Source: Camelus bactrianus
Lineage: Eukaryota > Chordata > Mammalia > Artiodactyla > Camelidae
Assembly: GCF_048773025.1 (NCBI RefSeq)
Contig: NW_027413957.1
Location: 434,001-498,000 of the forward strand
Direction: 5' to 3'
Length of the DNA: 64,000 nt
Shown: in pieces, positions 1 to 9,644 of the stretch
Numbering within the stretch: the first letter of the stretch is position 1
How the letters are laid out: every line of letters starts with the position of its first letter
Program-made: the position numbers and the translations under genes
Notes under the pieces: generated by a model
Told to the model about the DNA's origin: nothing
Databases searched by the model: none
What the model saw: the letters and a program-made list of their open reading frames with translations, nothing else

Positions 1-248
1 AGTGCCGTTATGAAGTTCCTGCAGTTTTCACTGTAAAACCGAGTTGTTGCTAGTTATCCCCACATGTGTGTACGGAGTGGTGTTTGCAACTGAAAAGAAA
101 CTTTGTTTTCCCAACAAGGTAGGTGAAGGACGGCTTTCACACACACTTATCTCTCAGAACTGAGCATGTGGAGAGACGTTCGTTCATGTAGCACAAAAGG
201 AACGGGTTGCAAGAGAATCTTTTACTCTGGTTTCTCAGTCTGTTTCCT
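1..248 (+). repeat. Monomer type m1 (HOR unit 1)
   Basis: First monomer of the 16-mer. Diagnostic changes are GAGTTGTTGCTAG, CCCACATGTGTGTACGG in place of the usual ATATATATG dyad, CAACAAGGTAGG, and CATGTAGCACAAAAGG. It is the easiest marker for counting HOR units. Relatives at 54,614 and 61,043 in the older layer carry the same ACATGTGT change. Confidence 0.9.
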
Positions 249-495
249 AGTGCCTGTTTGAATTTCCTGCAGTTTTCACTGTAAAACCGAGTTGGAGATT
301 GTACCTACCCTTATATATGTATGGAGTGGTAATGCAACAGAAAAGAAAATTTTTTTCCCAAGAAGCTAGGTGAAGGACGGCATTCACACACACTTATCTC
401 TCAGAAATGAACATGTGGAGAGACGTTCGTTCATCTAGCGCAAAGGGAACGAGTTGTAGGAGAAACTTTTAATGTGGTTTCTCAGTCTTTTTCCT
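249..495 (+). repeat. Monomer type m2 (HOR unit 1)
   Basis: Diagnostic: GAGATTGTACCTACCC, GTGGTAATGCAACAG, a T-run after GAAAA whose length varies between units, AGAAATGAACATG, and CATCTAGCGCAAAGG. Its AGCGCAAAG is changed to AGTGCAAAG in unit 8 (23,421), a CpG transition. Confidence 0.88.
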
Positions 496-744
496 ATTGC
501 CGTTTTGATGTTCCTGCAGTTTTCACTGGAAAACCGTGTTGGAGCTAGTACATCCCCATATATATGTATGGAGTGGAGTTTGCACCTGAACAGAAACTTT
601 GTTTTCCCAACAAACTAGGTGAAAGACGGCTTTCACACACACTTTTCCCTCAGAACTGAGCATGTGGAGAGACAAACGTTCATCTAGCACAAAAGGAACG
701 TGTTGCAGGGGATACTTTTACTCTGGTTTCTCAGTCTGTTTTCT
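496..744 (+). repeat. Monomer type m3 (HOR unit 1)
   Basis: Starts ATTGCCGTTTTGATG. Diagnostic: CACTGGAAAACCGTG, GCACCTGAACAG, CAACAAACTAGGTGAAAG, CACTTTTCCCTC and GAGACAAACGTTC. It is closest to m9, which shares ATTGC, the GCACCTGAA block and CAAACTAGG. Confidence 0.88.
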
Positions 745-990
745 AGTGCCTTTTTGAAGTTCCTGCAGTTTTCACTGTAAAACCGAGTTGGAGATAGTAC
801 CTACCCTTATATATGTATGGAGTGGGGTTGCAACTGAAAAGAAAATTTTGTTCCCAACCAGCTAGGTGAAGGACGGCTTTCACACACACTTATCTCTCAG
901 AACTGAGCATGTGGAGAGCCGTTCGTTCATCTAGCACAAAGGGAACGGTTTGAAGGAAAAACTATACTCTGGTTTCCTAGTCTGTTTCCT
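745..990 (+). repeat. Monomer type m4 (HOR unit 1)
   Basis: Starts AGTGCCTTTTTGAAG. Diagnostic: GAGATAGTACCTACCC, GTGGGGTTGCAAC, CCAACCAGCTAGG, GAGAGCCGTTCG and GAACGGTTTGAAGG. Almost a twin of m10, so m3-m4 and m9-m10 look like an older two-monomer duplication inside the HOR. Confidence 0.88.
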
Positions 991-1237
991 AGTGCCGGTA
1001 TGAAGTTCCTGCAGTTTTAACTGTAAAACCGAGTTGGAGGTAGTAACTCCCTTATATATATATGGATGGGAGTAGCAACTGAAAAGAAACTTTATGTTCC
1101 CAACAAGCTAGGTGAAGGATGGCTATCACACACACTTAAACCTCAGAACTGAGCATGCGGAGAGACGTTCGTTCATCTAGCACAAAGGGATAGGGTTGCA
1201 GGGGGAATTTTTATTCTGGTTTCTCAGTCTGTTTCCT
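991..1237 (+). repeat. Monomer type m5 (HOR unit 1)
   Basis: Diagnostic: TTTTAACTG, GAGGTAGTAACTCCC, an extended TATATATATATGG run, CACTTAAACCTC, GGGATAGGG and GCAGGGGGAATTTT. It is the donor-like sequence for the conversion tract in the altered m6 of most 12-mers. Close to m11. Confidence 0.88.
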
Positions 1238-1485
1238 TCTGCCGTTTTGAAGTTCCTGCAGTTATATCTGGAAAACGAAATTGGAGCTAGTACATCCCCA
1301 TATATATGTATGGAGCGGAGTTCGCAACTGAAAAAAAACTTTGGGTTCCGAACAAGATAGCTGAAGGACGGCTTTCACACACACTTATCACACAGATTGA
1401 GTATGTGGAGAGACGTTCATTCATCTAGCACAAAGGAAACGGGTTGCAGTAGAAACTATTACTCTGGTTTCGAAGTCTCTTTCCT
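1238..1485 (+). repeat. Monomer type m6, original form (HOR unit 1)
   Basis: Starts TCTGCCG. Diagnostic: GTTATATCTGGAAAACG, GGAGCGGAGTTCGC, CCGAACAAGATAGCTG and CTTATCACACAGATTG. Units 1 and 2 share a private GAAAAAAAACTTTGGG stretch. The original form is kept in units 1, 2, 5, 11, 12 and 13 and partly in unit 14. Units 3, 4, 6, 8, 9 and 10 carry a converted form. Confidence 0.88.
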
Positions 1486-1732
1486 ACTGCCGGTTTGAAT
1501 CTCCTGCAATTTTCTCTGTAAAACCGATTTGGAGCTGGTAATTCCCCATATATATGTATGGTGTGGAGATTGCTACTGAAAAGAATCTTTGTGTTGCCAA
1601 CAAGCTTGTTTAAGGACGGCTTTCACACACATTTATCCCTCAGTAAGGAGCATGTGGAGAGACGTTCGTTCATCCAGCACAAAGGGAACGGTTTGCAGGA
1701 GAAACTTTTACTCTGGTTTCTGTCTGTTTCCT
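1486..1732 (+). repeat. Monomer type m7 (HOR unit 1)
   Basis: Starts ACTGCCGG. Diagnostic: CTCCTGCAATTTTCTCTG (no CTGCAG site), GCTGGTAATTCCCC, GTTGCCAACAAGCTTG, ATCCCTCAGTAAGG and CATCCAGCAC. Relatives with GCTGGTAATT and CTCAGTAAGG are at 49,675, 52,143, 56,588, 58,321 and 63,018. Confidence 0.88.
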
Positions 1733-1980
1733 AGTGCCGGTTTGAAATTCCAGTAGATTTCACTGTAAAATCGAGTTGGTGCTAGTTCTACCCTTATATA
1801 TGTATGGAGTGCAGTTTGCAAATGAAAAGAAACTTTGTGTTCCCAACAAGCTAGGTGAAGGACGGCTTTCACACACACTTATCTCTCGGAACTGAGCATG
1901 TGGAGAGACGTTCGTTCATCTATCACAAAGGGAACGGGTTGCAGGAGAAACTTTTAATGTGGTTTCTCAGTCTTTTTCCT
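1733..1980 (+). repeat. Monomer type m8 (HOR unit 1)
   Basis: Diagnostic: GAAATTCCAGTAGATTTC (CTGCAG site lost), AAAATCGAGTTGGTGC, TAGTTCTACCC, GTGCAGTTTGCAAATG, CTCTCGGAACTG and CATCTATCACAAAGG. It is the left partner of the m8/m12 and m8/m9 hybrids that make the shorter HOR units. Confidence 0.88.
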
Positions 1981-2229
1981 ATTGCTGTTTTGAATTTCCT
2001 GCAGTTTTCATAGGAAAACCGTGTTATAGCTAGTACATTCCCATATATATGTATGGAGTGGAGTTTGCACCTGAAAAGAAACTTTGTTTTCCCAACAAAC
2101 TAGGTGAAAGACGGCTTTCACACACACTTATCTCTCAGAACTGAGCATGTGGAGAGACGTATGTTCTTCTAGCACAAAAGGAACGTGTTGCAGGAGATAC
2201 TTTTACTCTGGTTTCTCAGTCTGTTTTCT
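1981..2229 (+). repeat. Monomer type m9 (HOR unit 1)
   Basis: Starts ATTGCTG. Diagnostic: GTTATAGCTAGTACATTCCC, GCACCTGAAAAG, CAAACTAGGTGAAAG and ACGTATGTTCTTC. Units 1 and 2 read TTTTCATAGG where units 11 and 12 read TTTTCATTGG. Missing from all 12-mers. Confidence 0.88.
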
Positions 2230-2475
2230 AGTGCCTTTTTGAAGTTCCTGCAGTTTTCACTGTAAAACCGAGTTGGAGATAGTACCTACCCTTATATATG
2301 TATGGAGTGGAGGTGCCACTGAAAAGAAAATTTTGTTCCCAACCAGCTAGGTGAAGGACGGCTTTCACACACACTTATCTCTCAGAACTGAGCATGTGGA
2401 GAGACGTTCGTTCATCTAGCACAAAGGGAACGGATTGAAGGAGAAACTATACTCTGGTTTCCCAGTCTGTTTCCT
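2230..2475 (+). repeat. Monomer type m10 (HOR unit 1)
   Basis: A twin of m4, separated from it by GTGGAGGTGCCAC, GAGAGACGTTCG and GAACGGATTGAAGG. Missing from all 12-mers. Confidence 0.87.
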
Positions 2476-2722
2476 AGTGCCGGTATGAAGTTCCTGCCGT
2501 TTTAACTGTAAAACCGGGTTGGAGCTAGTAACTCCCTTATATATGTATGGATTGGAATAGCAACTGAAAAGAAACTTTATGTTCCCAACAAGCTAGGTGA
2601 AGGACGGCTTTCACACACACTTAACTCTCAGAACTGAGCATGTGGACAGACGTTCGTTCATCTAGCACAAAGGGATAGGGTTGCAGGAGGAACTTTTGCT
2701 CTGGTTTCTCAGTCTGTTTCCT
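2476..2722 (+). repeat. Monomer type m11 (HOR unit 1)
   Basis: Diagnostic: CTGCCGTTTTAACTG (CTGCAG site lost), ACCGGGTTGG, ATTGGAATAGC, CACTTAACTCTC, GTGGACAGACG and GGATAGGG. Related to m5. Missing from all 12-mers. Confidence 0.87.
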
Positions 2723-2971
2723 CATGCTGGTTTGATGTTCCTGCAGTTTTCACTGTAAAACCGAGATGGAAGTATTACCTCCCCTTATATATGTATGGAG
2801 ATGAGTTTGCAACTGAAAAGAAACTTTGTGTTCCCAACAAGCTAGGTGAAGGACGGCTTTCACACAATCTTATCTCTAAGAACTGAGCATGTGGAAAGAC
2901 GTTCGTTCCTCCAGCACAAAGGGAAAGTTTTGCAGGAGAAACATTTACTATGGTTTCTCTATCTGTTTCCT
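2723..2971 (+). repeat. Monomer type m12 (HOR unit 1)
   Basis: Starts CATGCTGGTTTGATG. Diagnostic: GAGATGGAAGTATTACC, GAGATGAG, CACACAATCTTATC, CTAAGAACTG, GGAAAGACG and CTCCAGCAC. Units 1 and 2 carry the common AACAAGCTAGGTGAAGG in the middle. Units 5, 7, 11, 12 and 14 carry TCCAAGAAGCTAAGTG, which is close to the older layer's TCCAAGAAGCTAAGTG and TCCAAAAAGCTAAATG and is probably the ancestral state. Confidence 0.87.
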
Positions 2972-3218
2972 ACTGCCGTTTTGAAGTTCCTGCAGTTATC
3001 ACTGGAAAACCGAATTGGAGCTAGTACATCCCCATATATATGTATGGAGTGGAGTTTGCAACTGAAAAGAATCTTTGTGTTCCCAACAAGCTAGGTGAAG
3101 GACGGCTTTCACACACACTTATCTCTCAGAATTAGAATGTGTAAAGATGTTCGTTCATCTAGCACAAAGGAACGGGTTGCAGGAGAAACTTTTACTGTGG
3201 TTTCTCAGTCTTTTTCCT
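2972..3218 (+). repeat. Monomer type m13 (HOR unit 1)
   Basis: Starts ACTGCCG. Diagnostic: GTTATCACTGGAAAACC, CGAATTGGAG, AAGAATCTTTG and AGAATTAGAATGTGTAAAG. GTTATCAC is replaced by GTTTTCAC in units 8, 9, 10 and 13, splitting the 12-mers into two subfamilies. Confidence 0.88.
3032..3047. repeat. AT-rich dyad of the monomer (representative, m13)
   Basis: CCATATATATGTATGG is a near-palindrome with a perfect 10 bp palindrome CATATATATG at 3,033-3,042. Versions of it occur in almost every monomer, altered in m1 (ACATGTGT), m5 (longer TA run), m14 (CATATGTATG) and m16 (TATATATGAATGG). Short dyads of this kind can form cruciforms. Any centromeric role is inference. Confidence 0.7.
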
Positions 3219-3463
3219 AGTGCCGTTTGAAGATCCTGCAGTTTTAACTGTAAAACCGAGTTGGAGCTAGTAACTCCCATATGTATGTATTGGATGGAGT
3301 AGCAACTGAAAAGAAACTTTATGTTCCCAACAAGCTAGGTGAAGGACTGCTTTCACACACAGATATCACACAGATTGTGCATGTGGAGTGACGTTCGTTC
3401 ATCTAGCACATAGGGAACGGGTTGAAGGAGTAACTTTTACTGTGGTTTCTCAGTCTGTTTCCT
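3219..3463 (+). repeat. Monomer type m14 (HOR unit 1)
   Basis: A 245 bp monomer. Diagnostic: GCCGTTTGAAGATCCTG, CATATGTATGTATTGG, GGACTGCTTTC, CACACAGATATCAC, GTGGAGTGACG and AGCACATAGGG. Duplicated in tandem in unit 14. Confidence 0.88.
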
Positions 3464-3712
3464 AGTGCCGTTTTGAATTTCCTGCAGTTTTCACTTGAAA
3501 ACAGTGTTGGAGCTAGTACATCCCCATATATATGTGTGGATTGGAGTTTTCTACTGAAAATAAACTTTGTGTTCCCAACAAGCTAGGTGAAGGACGGCTT
3601 TCACACACACATATCTCTCAGAACTGAGCATGTGGAGAGACGAACGTTCATCTAGCACAAAGGGAAAGTGTTGCAGTAGATAATTTTACTCTGGTTTCTC
3701 TGTCTGCTTTGT
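3464..3712 (+). repeat. Monomer type m15 (HOR unit 1)
   Basis: Diagnostic: CACTTGAAAACAGTG, ATATATGTGTGGATTGG, GTTTTCTACTGAAAATAAAC, GACGAACGTTC and GCAGTAGATAATTT. It contains an AATAAA hexamer (3559-3564). The array edge at 45,816-45,835 falls in a monomer of this type, and close relatives lie at 55,107 and 61,536. Confidence 0.88.
3559..3564 (+). promoter_or_regulatory. AATAAA hexamer in m15
   Basis: m15 has GAAAATAAAC where most monomers have GAAAAGAAAC, creating a canonical polyadenylation hexamer once per HOR unit, plus the m15-like edge monomer. It could matter only if the array is transcribed on this strand; nothing else here shows that. Confidence 0.3.
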
Positions 3713-3957
3713 AGTGCCGGTTTGAAATTCCTGCATTTTTCACTGTAAAACCGATTTGGAGATAGTACCTTCCCTTATATATGAATGGAGTGGAGTTGAA
3801 AATGAAAGGAAAATTTTTTCCCAACCAGCTAGTTGAAGGACGGCTTTAACACACACTTATCTCTCAGAACTGAAAGTTTGGAGAGCCGTTCGTTCATCTA
3901 GCACAAAGGGAACGGGTTGAAGTAGAAACTATACTCTGGTTTCCCAGTCTGTTTCCT
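3713..3957 (+). repeat. Monomer type m16 (HOR unit 1)
   Basis: A 245 bp monomer. Diagnostic: CTGCATTTTTCAC (CTGCAG site lost), TTATATATGAATGG, GTTGAAAATGAAAGG, CCAGCTAGTTGAAGG, TTTAACACAC and GAAAGTTTGGAGAGCCG. Relatives with the same TATGAATGG and AAAATGAAAGG changes lie at 54,368 and 60,797, each followed by an m1 relative as in the HOR. Confidence 0.88.
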
Positions 3958-6900
3958 AGTGCCGTTATGAAGTTCCTGCAGTTTTCACTGTAAAACCGAG
4001 TTGTTGCTAGTTATCCCCACATGTGTGTACGGAGTGGTGTTTGCAACTGAAAAGAAACTTTGTTTTCCCAACAAGGTAGGTGAAGGACGGCTTTCACACA
4101 CACTTATCTCTCAGAACTGAGCATGTGGAGAGACGTTCGTTCATGTAGCACAAAAGGAACGGGTTGCAAGAGAATCTTTTACTCTGGTTTCTCAGTCTGT
4201 TTCCTAGTGCCTGTTTGAATTTCCTGCAGTTTTCACTGTAAAACCGAGTTGGAGATTGTACCTACCCTTATATATGTATGGAGTGGTAATGCAACAGAAA
4301 AGAAAATTTTTTTCCCAAGAAGCTAGGTGAAGGACGGCATTCACACACACTTATCTCTCAGAAATGAACATGTGGAGAGACGTTCGTTCATCTAGCGCAA
4401 AGGGAACGAGTTGTAGGAGAAACTTTTAATGTGGTTTCTCAGTCTTTTTCCTATTGCCGTTTTGATGTTCCTGCAGTTTTCACTGGAAAACCGTGTTGGA
4501 GCTAGTACATCCCCATATATATGTATGGAGTGGAGTTTGCACCTGAACAGAAACTTTGTTTTCCCAACAAACTAGGTGAAAGACGGCTTTCACACACACT
4601 TTTCCCTCAGAACTGAGCATGTGGAGAGACAAACGTTCATCTAGCACAAAAGGAACGTGTTGCAGGGGATACTTTTACTCTGGTTTCTCAGTCTGTTTTC
4701 TAGTGCCTTTTTGAAGTTCCTGCAGTTTTCACTGTAAAACCGAGTTGGAGATAGTACCTACCCTTATATATGTATGGAGTGGGGTTGCAACTGAAAAGAA
4801 AATTTTGTTCCCAACCAGCTAGGTGAAGGACGGCTTTCACACACACTTATCTCTCAGAACTGAGCATGTGGAGAGCCGTTCGTTCATCTAGCACAAAGGG
4901 AACGGTTTGAAGGAAAAACTATACTCTGGTTTCCTAGTCTGTTTCCTAGTGCCGGTATGAAGTTCCTGCAGTTTTAACTGTAAAACCGAGTTGGAGGTAG
5001 TAACTCCCTTATATATATATGGATGGGAGTAGCAACTGAAAAGAAACTTTATGTTCCCAACAAGCTAGGTGAAGGATGGCTATCACACACACTTAAACCT
5101 CAGAACTGAGCATGCGGAGAGACGTTCGTTCATCTAGCACAAAGGGATAGGGTTGCAGGGGGAATTTTTATTCTGGTTTCTCAGTCTGTTTCCTTCTGCC
5201 GTTTTGAAGTTCCTGCAGTTATATCTGGAAAACGAAATTGGAGCTAGTACATCCCCATATATATGTATGGAGCGGAGTTCGCAACTGAAAAAAAACTTTG
5301 GGTTCCGAACAAGATAGCTGAAGGACGGCTTTCACACACACTTATCACACAGATTGAGTATGTGGAGAGACGTTCATTCATCTAGCACAAAGGAAACGGG
5401 TTGCAGTAGAAACTATTACTCTGGTTTCGAAGTCTCTTTCCTACTGCCGGTTTGAATCTCCTGCAATTTTCTCTGTAAAACCGATTTGGAGCTGGTAATT
5501 CCCCATATATATGTATGGTGTGGAGATTGCTACTGAAAAGAATCTTTGTGTTGCCAACAAGCTTGTTTAAGGACGGCTTTCACACACATTTATCCCTCAG
5601 TAAGGAGCATGTGGAGAGACGTTCGTTCATCCAGCACAAAGGGAACGGTTTGCAGGAGAAACTTTTACTCTGGTTTCTGTCTGTTTCCTAGTGCCGGTTT
5701 GAAATTCCAGTAGATTTCACTGTAAAATCGAGTTGGTGCTAGTTCTACCCTTATATATGTATGGAGTGCAGTTTGCAAATGAAAAGAAACTTTGTGTTCC
5801 CAACAAGCTAGGTGAAGGACGGCTTTCACACACACTTATCTCTCGGAACTGAGCATGTGGAGAGACGTTCGTTCATCTATCACAAAGGGAACGGGTTGCA
5901 GGAGAAACTTTTAATGTGGTTTCTCAGTCTTTTTCCTATTGCTGTTTTGAATTTCCTGCAGTTTTCATAGGAAAACCGTGTTATAGCTAGTACATTCCCA
6001 TATATATGTATGGAGTGGAGTTTGCACCTGAAAAGAAACTTTGTTTTCCCAACAAACTAGGTGAAAGACGGCTTTCACACACACTTATCTCTCAGAACTG
6101 AGCATGTGGAGAGACGTATGTTCTTCTAGCACAAAAGGAACGTGTTGCAGGAGATACTTTTACTCTGGTTTCTCAGTCTGTTTTCTAGTGCCTTTTTGAA
6201 GTTCCTGCAGTTTTCACTGTAAAACCGAGTTGGAGATAGTACCTACCCTTATATATGTATGGAGTGGAGGTGCCACTGAAAAGAAAATTTTGTTCCCAAC
6301 CAGCTAGGTGAAGGACGGCTTTCACACACACTTATCTCTCAGAACTGAGCATGTGGAGAGACGTTCGTTCATCTAGCACAAAGGGAACGGATTGAAGGAG
6401 AAACTATACTCTGGTTTCCCAGTCTGTTTCCTAGTGCCGGTATGAAGTTCCTGCCGTTTTAACTGTAAAACCGGGTTGGAGCTAGTAACTCCCTTATATA
6501 TGTATGGATTGGAATAGCAACTGAAAAGAAACTTTATGTTCCCAACAAGCTAGGTGAAGGACGGCTTTCACACACACTTAACTCTCAGAACTGAGCATGT
6601 GGACAGACGTTCGTTCATCTAGCACAAAGGGATAGGGTTGCAGGAGGAACTTTTGCTCTGGTTTCTCAGTCTGTTTCCTCATGCTGGTTTGATGTTCCTG
6701 CAGTTTTCACTGTAAAACCGAGATGGAAGTATTACCTCCCCTTATATATGTATGGAGATGAGTTTGCAACTGAAAAGAAACTTTGTGTTCCCAACAAGCT
6801 AGGTGAAGGACGGCTTTCACACAATCTTATCTCTAAGAACTGAGCATGTGGAAAGACGTTCGTTCCTCCAGCACAAAGGGAAAGTTTTGCAGGAGAAACA

Positions 6901-7914
6901 TTTACTATGGTTTCTCTATCTGTTTCCTACTGCCGTTTTGAAGTTCCTGCAGTTATCACTGGAAAACCGAATTGGAGCTAGTACATCCCCATATATATGT
7001 ATGGAGTGGAGTTTGCAACTGAAAAGAATCTTTGTGTTCCCAACAAGCTAGGTGAAGGACGGCTTTCACACACACTTATCTCTCAGAATTAGAATGTGTA
7101 AAGATGTTCGTTCATCTAGCACAAAGGAACGGGTTGCAGGAGAAACTTTTACTGTGGTTTCTCAGTCTTTTTCCTAGTGCCGTTTGAAGATCCTGCAGTT
7201 TTAACTGTAAAACCGAGTTGGAGCTAGTAACTCCCATATGTATGTATTGGATGGAGTAGCAACTGAAAAGAAACTTTATGTTCCCAACAAGCTAGGTGAA
7301 GGACTGCTTTCACACACAGATATCACACAGATTGTGCATGTGGAGTGACGTTCGTTCATCTAGCACATAGGGAACGGGTTGAAGGAGTAACTTTTACTGT
7401 GGTTTCTCAGTCTGTTTCCTAGTGCCGTTTTGAATTTCCTGCAGTTTTCACTTGAAAACAGTGTTGGAGCTAGTACATCCCCATATATATGTGTGGATTG
7501 GAGTTTTCTACTGAAAATAAACTTTGTGTTCCCAACAAGCTAGGTGAAGGACGGCTTTCACACACACATATCTCTCAGAACTGAGCATGTGGAGAGACGA
7601 ACGTTCATCTAGCACAAAGGGAAAGTGTTGCAGTAGATAATTTTACTCTGGTTTCTCTGTCTGCTTTGTAGTGCCGGTTTGAAATTCCTGCATTTTTCAC
7701 TGTAAAACCGATTTGGAGATAGTACCTTCCCTTATATATGAATGGAGTGGAGTTGAAAATGAAAGGAAAATTTTTTCCCAACCAGCTAGTTGAAGGACGG
7801 CTTTAACACACACTTATCTCTCAGAACTGAAAGTTTGGAGAGCCGTTCGTTCATCTAGCACAAAGGGAACGGGTTGAAGTAGAAACTATACTCTGGTTTC
7901 CCAGTCTGTTTCCT
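3958..7914 (+). repeat. HOR unit 2: complete 16-mer
   Basis: m1-m16, the same 3957 bp length as unit 1 and apparently identical to it where compared, including the private m6 and m9 markers. With unit 1 it forms one of two adjacent 16-mer pairs in the window. Confidence 0.94.
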
Positions 7915-9151
7915 AGTGCCGTTATGAAGTTCCTGCAGTTTTCACTGTAAAACCGAGTTGTTGCTAGTTATCCCCACATGTGTGTACGGAGTGGTGTTTG
8001 CAACTGAAAAGAAACTTTGTTTTCCCAACAAGGTAGGTGAAGGACGGCTTTCACACACACTTATCTCTCAGAACTGAGCATGTGGAGAGACGTTCGTTCA
8101 TGTAGCACAAAAGGAACGGGTTGCAAGAGAATCTTTTACTCTGGTTTCTCAGTCTGTTTCCTAGTGCCTGTTTGAATTTCCTGCAGTTTTCACTGTAAAA
8201 CCGAGTTGGAGATTGTACCTACCCTTATATATGTATGGAGTGGTAATGCAACAGAAAAGAAATTTTTTTTCCCAAGAAGCTAGGTGAAGGACGGCATTCA
8301 CACACACTTATCTCTCAGAAATGAACATGTGGAGAGACGTTCGTTCATCTAGCGCAAAGGGAACGAGTTGTAGGAGAAACTTTTAATGTGGTTTCTCAGT
8401 CTTTTTCCTATTGCCGTTTTGATGTTCCTGCAGTTTTCACTGGAAAACCGTGTTGGAGCTAGTACATCCCCATATATATGTATGGAGTGGAGTTTGCACC
8501 TGAACAGAAACTTTGTTTTCCCAACAAACTAGGTGAAAGACGGCTTTCACACACACTTTTCCCTCAGAACTGAGCATGTGGAGAGACAAACGTTCATCTA
8601 GCACAAAAGGAACGTGTTGCAGGGGATACTTTTACTCTGGTTTCTCAGTCTGTTTTCTAGTGCCTTTTTGAAGTTCCTGCAGTTTTCACTGTAAAACCGA
8701 GTTGGAGATAGTACCTACCCTTATATATGTATGGAGTGGGGTTGCAACTGAAAAGAAAATTTTGTTCCCAACCAGCTAGGTGAAGGACGGCTTTCACACA
8801 CACTTATCTCTCAGAACTGAGCATGTGGAGAGCCGTTCGTTCATCTAGCACAAAGGGAACGGTTTGAAGGAAAAACTATACTCTGGTTTCCTAGTCTGTT
8901 TCCTAGTGCCGGTATGAAGTTCCTGCAGTTTTAACTGTAAAACCGAGTTGGAGGTAGTAACTCCCTTATATATATATGGATTGGAGTAGCAACTGAAAAG
9001 AAACTTTATGTTCCCAACAAGCTAGGTGAAGGACGGCTATCACACACACTTAAACCTCAGAACTGAGCATGTGGAGAGACGTTCGTTCATCTAGCACAAA
9101 GGGATAGGGTTGCAGGGGGAATTTTTATTCTGGTTTCTCAGTCTGTTTCCT

Positions 9152-9397
9152 TCTGCCGTTTTGAAGTTCCTGCAGTTTTAACTGTAAAACCGAGTTGGAG
9201 GTAGTAACTCCCTTATATATATATGGATTGGAGTAGCAACTGAAAAGAAACTTTATGTTCCCAACAAGCTAGGTGAAGGACGGCTTTCACACACACTTAT
9301 CACACAGATTGAGTATGTGGAGAGACGTTCGTTCATCTAGCACAAAGGAAACTGGTTGCAGTAGAAACTATTACTCTGGTTTCGAAGTCTCTTTCCT
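9152..9397 (+). repeat. Converted m6 with m5-type tract
   Basis: This monomer begins and ends as m6 (TCTGCCG start; CTTATCACACAGATTG end), but its middle, at least 9,178-9,274, matches m5 (TTTTAACTG, GGTAGTAACTCCC, TATATATATATGG, GGAGTAGCAAC). The same form recurs in units 4, 6, 8, 9 and 10. A patch of neighbour sequence with both flanks kept fits gene conversion or a double exchange. Confidence 0.85.
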
Positions 9398-9644
9398 ACT
9401 GCCGGTTTGAATCTCCTGCAATTTTCTCTGTAAAACCGATTTGGAGCTGGTAATTCCCCATATATATGTATGGTGTGGAGATTGCTACTGAAAAGAATCT
9501 TTGTGTTGCCAACAAGCTTGTTTAAGGACGGCTTTCACACACATTTATCCCTCAGTAAGGAGCATGTGGAGAGACGTTCGTTCATCCAGCACAAAGGGAA
9601 CGGTTTGCAGGAGAAACTTTTACTCTGGTTTCTGTCTGTTTCCT

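Larger units (their letters stand above)
1..3957 (+). repeat. HOR unit 1: complete 16-mer
   Basis: Monomers m1-m16 in order, 3957 bp, so it serves as the reference unit. It shares private markers with unit 2 only: GAAAAAAAACTTTGGG in m6, TTTTCATAGG in m9 and the common-type centre of m12. I saw no difference between units 1 and 2 in the parts I compared, so the pair looks like a very recent duplication of a whole unit. Confidence 0.94.

Noticed and set aside
1-7914. Assembly duplication as the explanation for units 1 and 2
   Set aside because: Possible but not shown. A 16-mer pair with different private markers also occurs at 31,875-39,785, so paired 16-mers are not unique to the window edge. 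Kept as an alternative in the findings.
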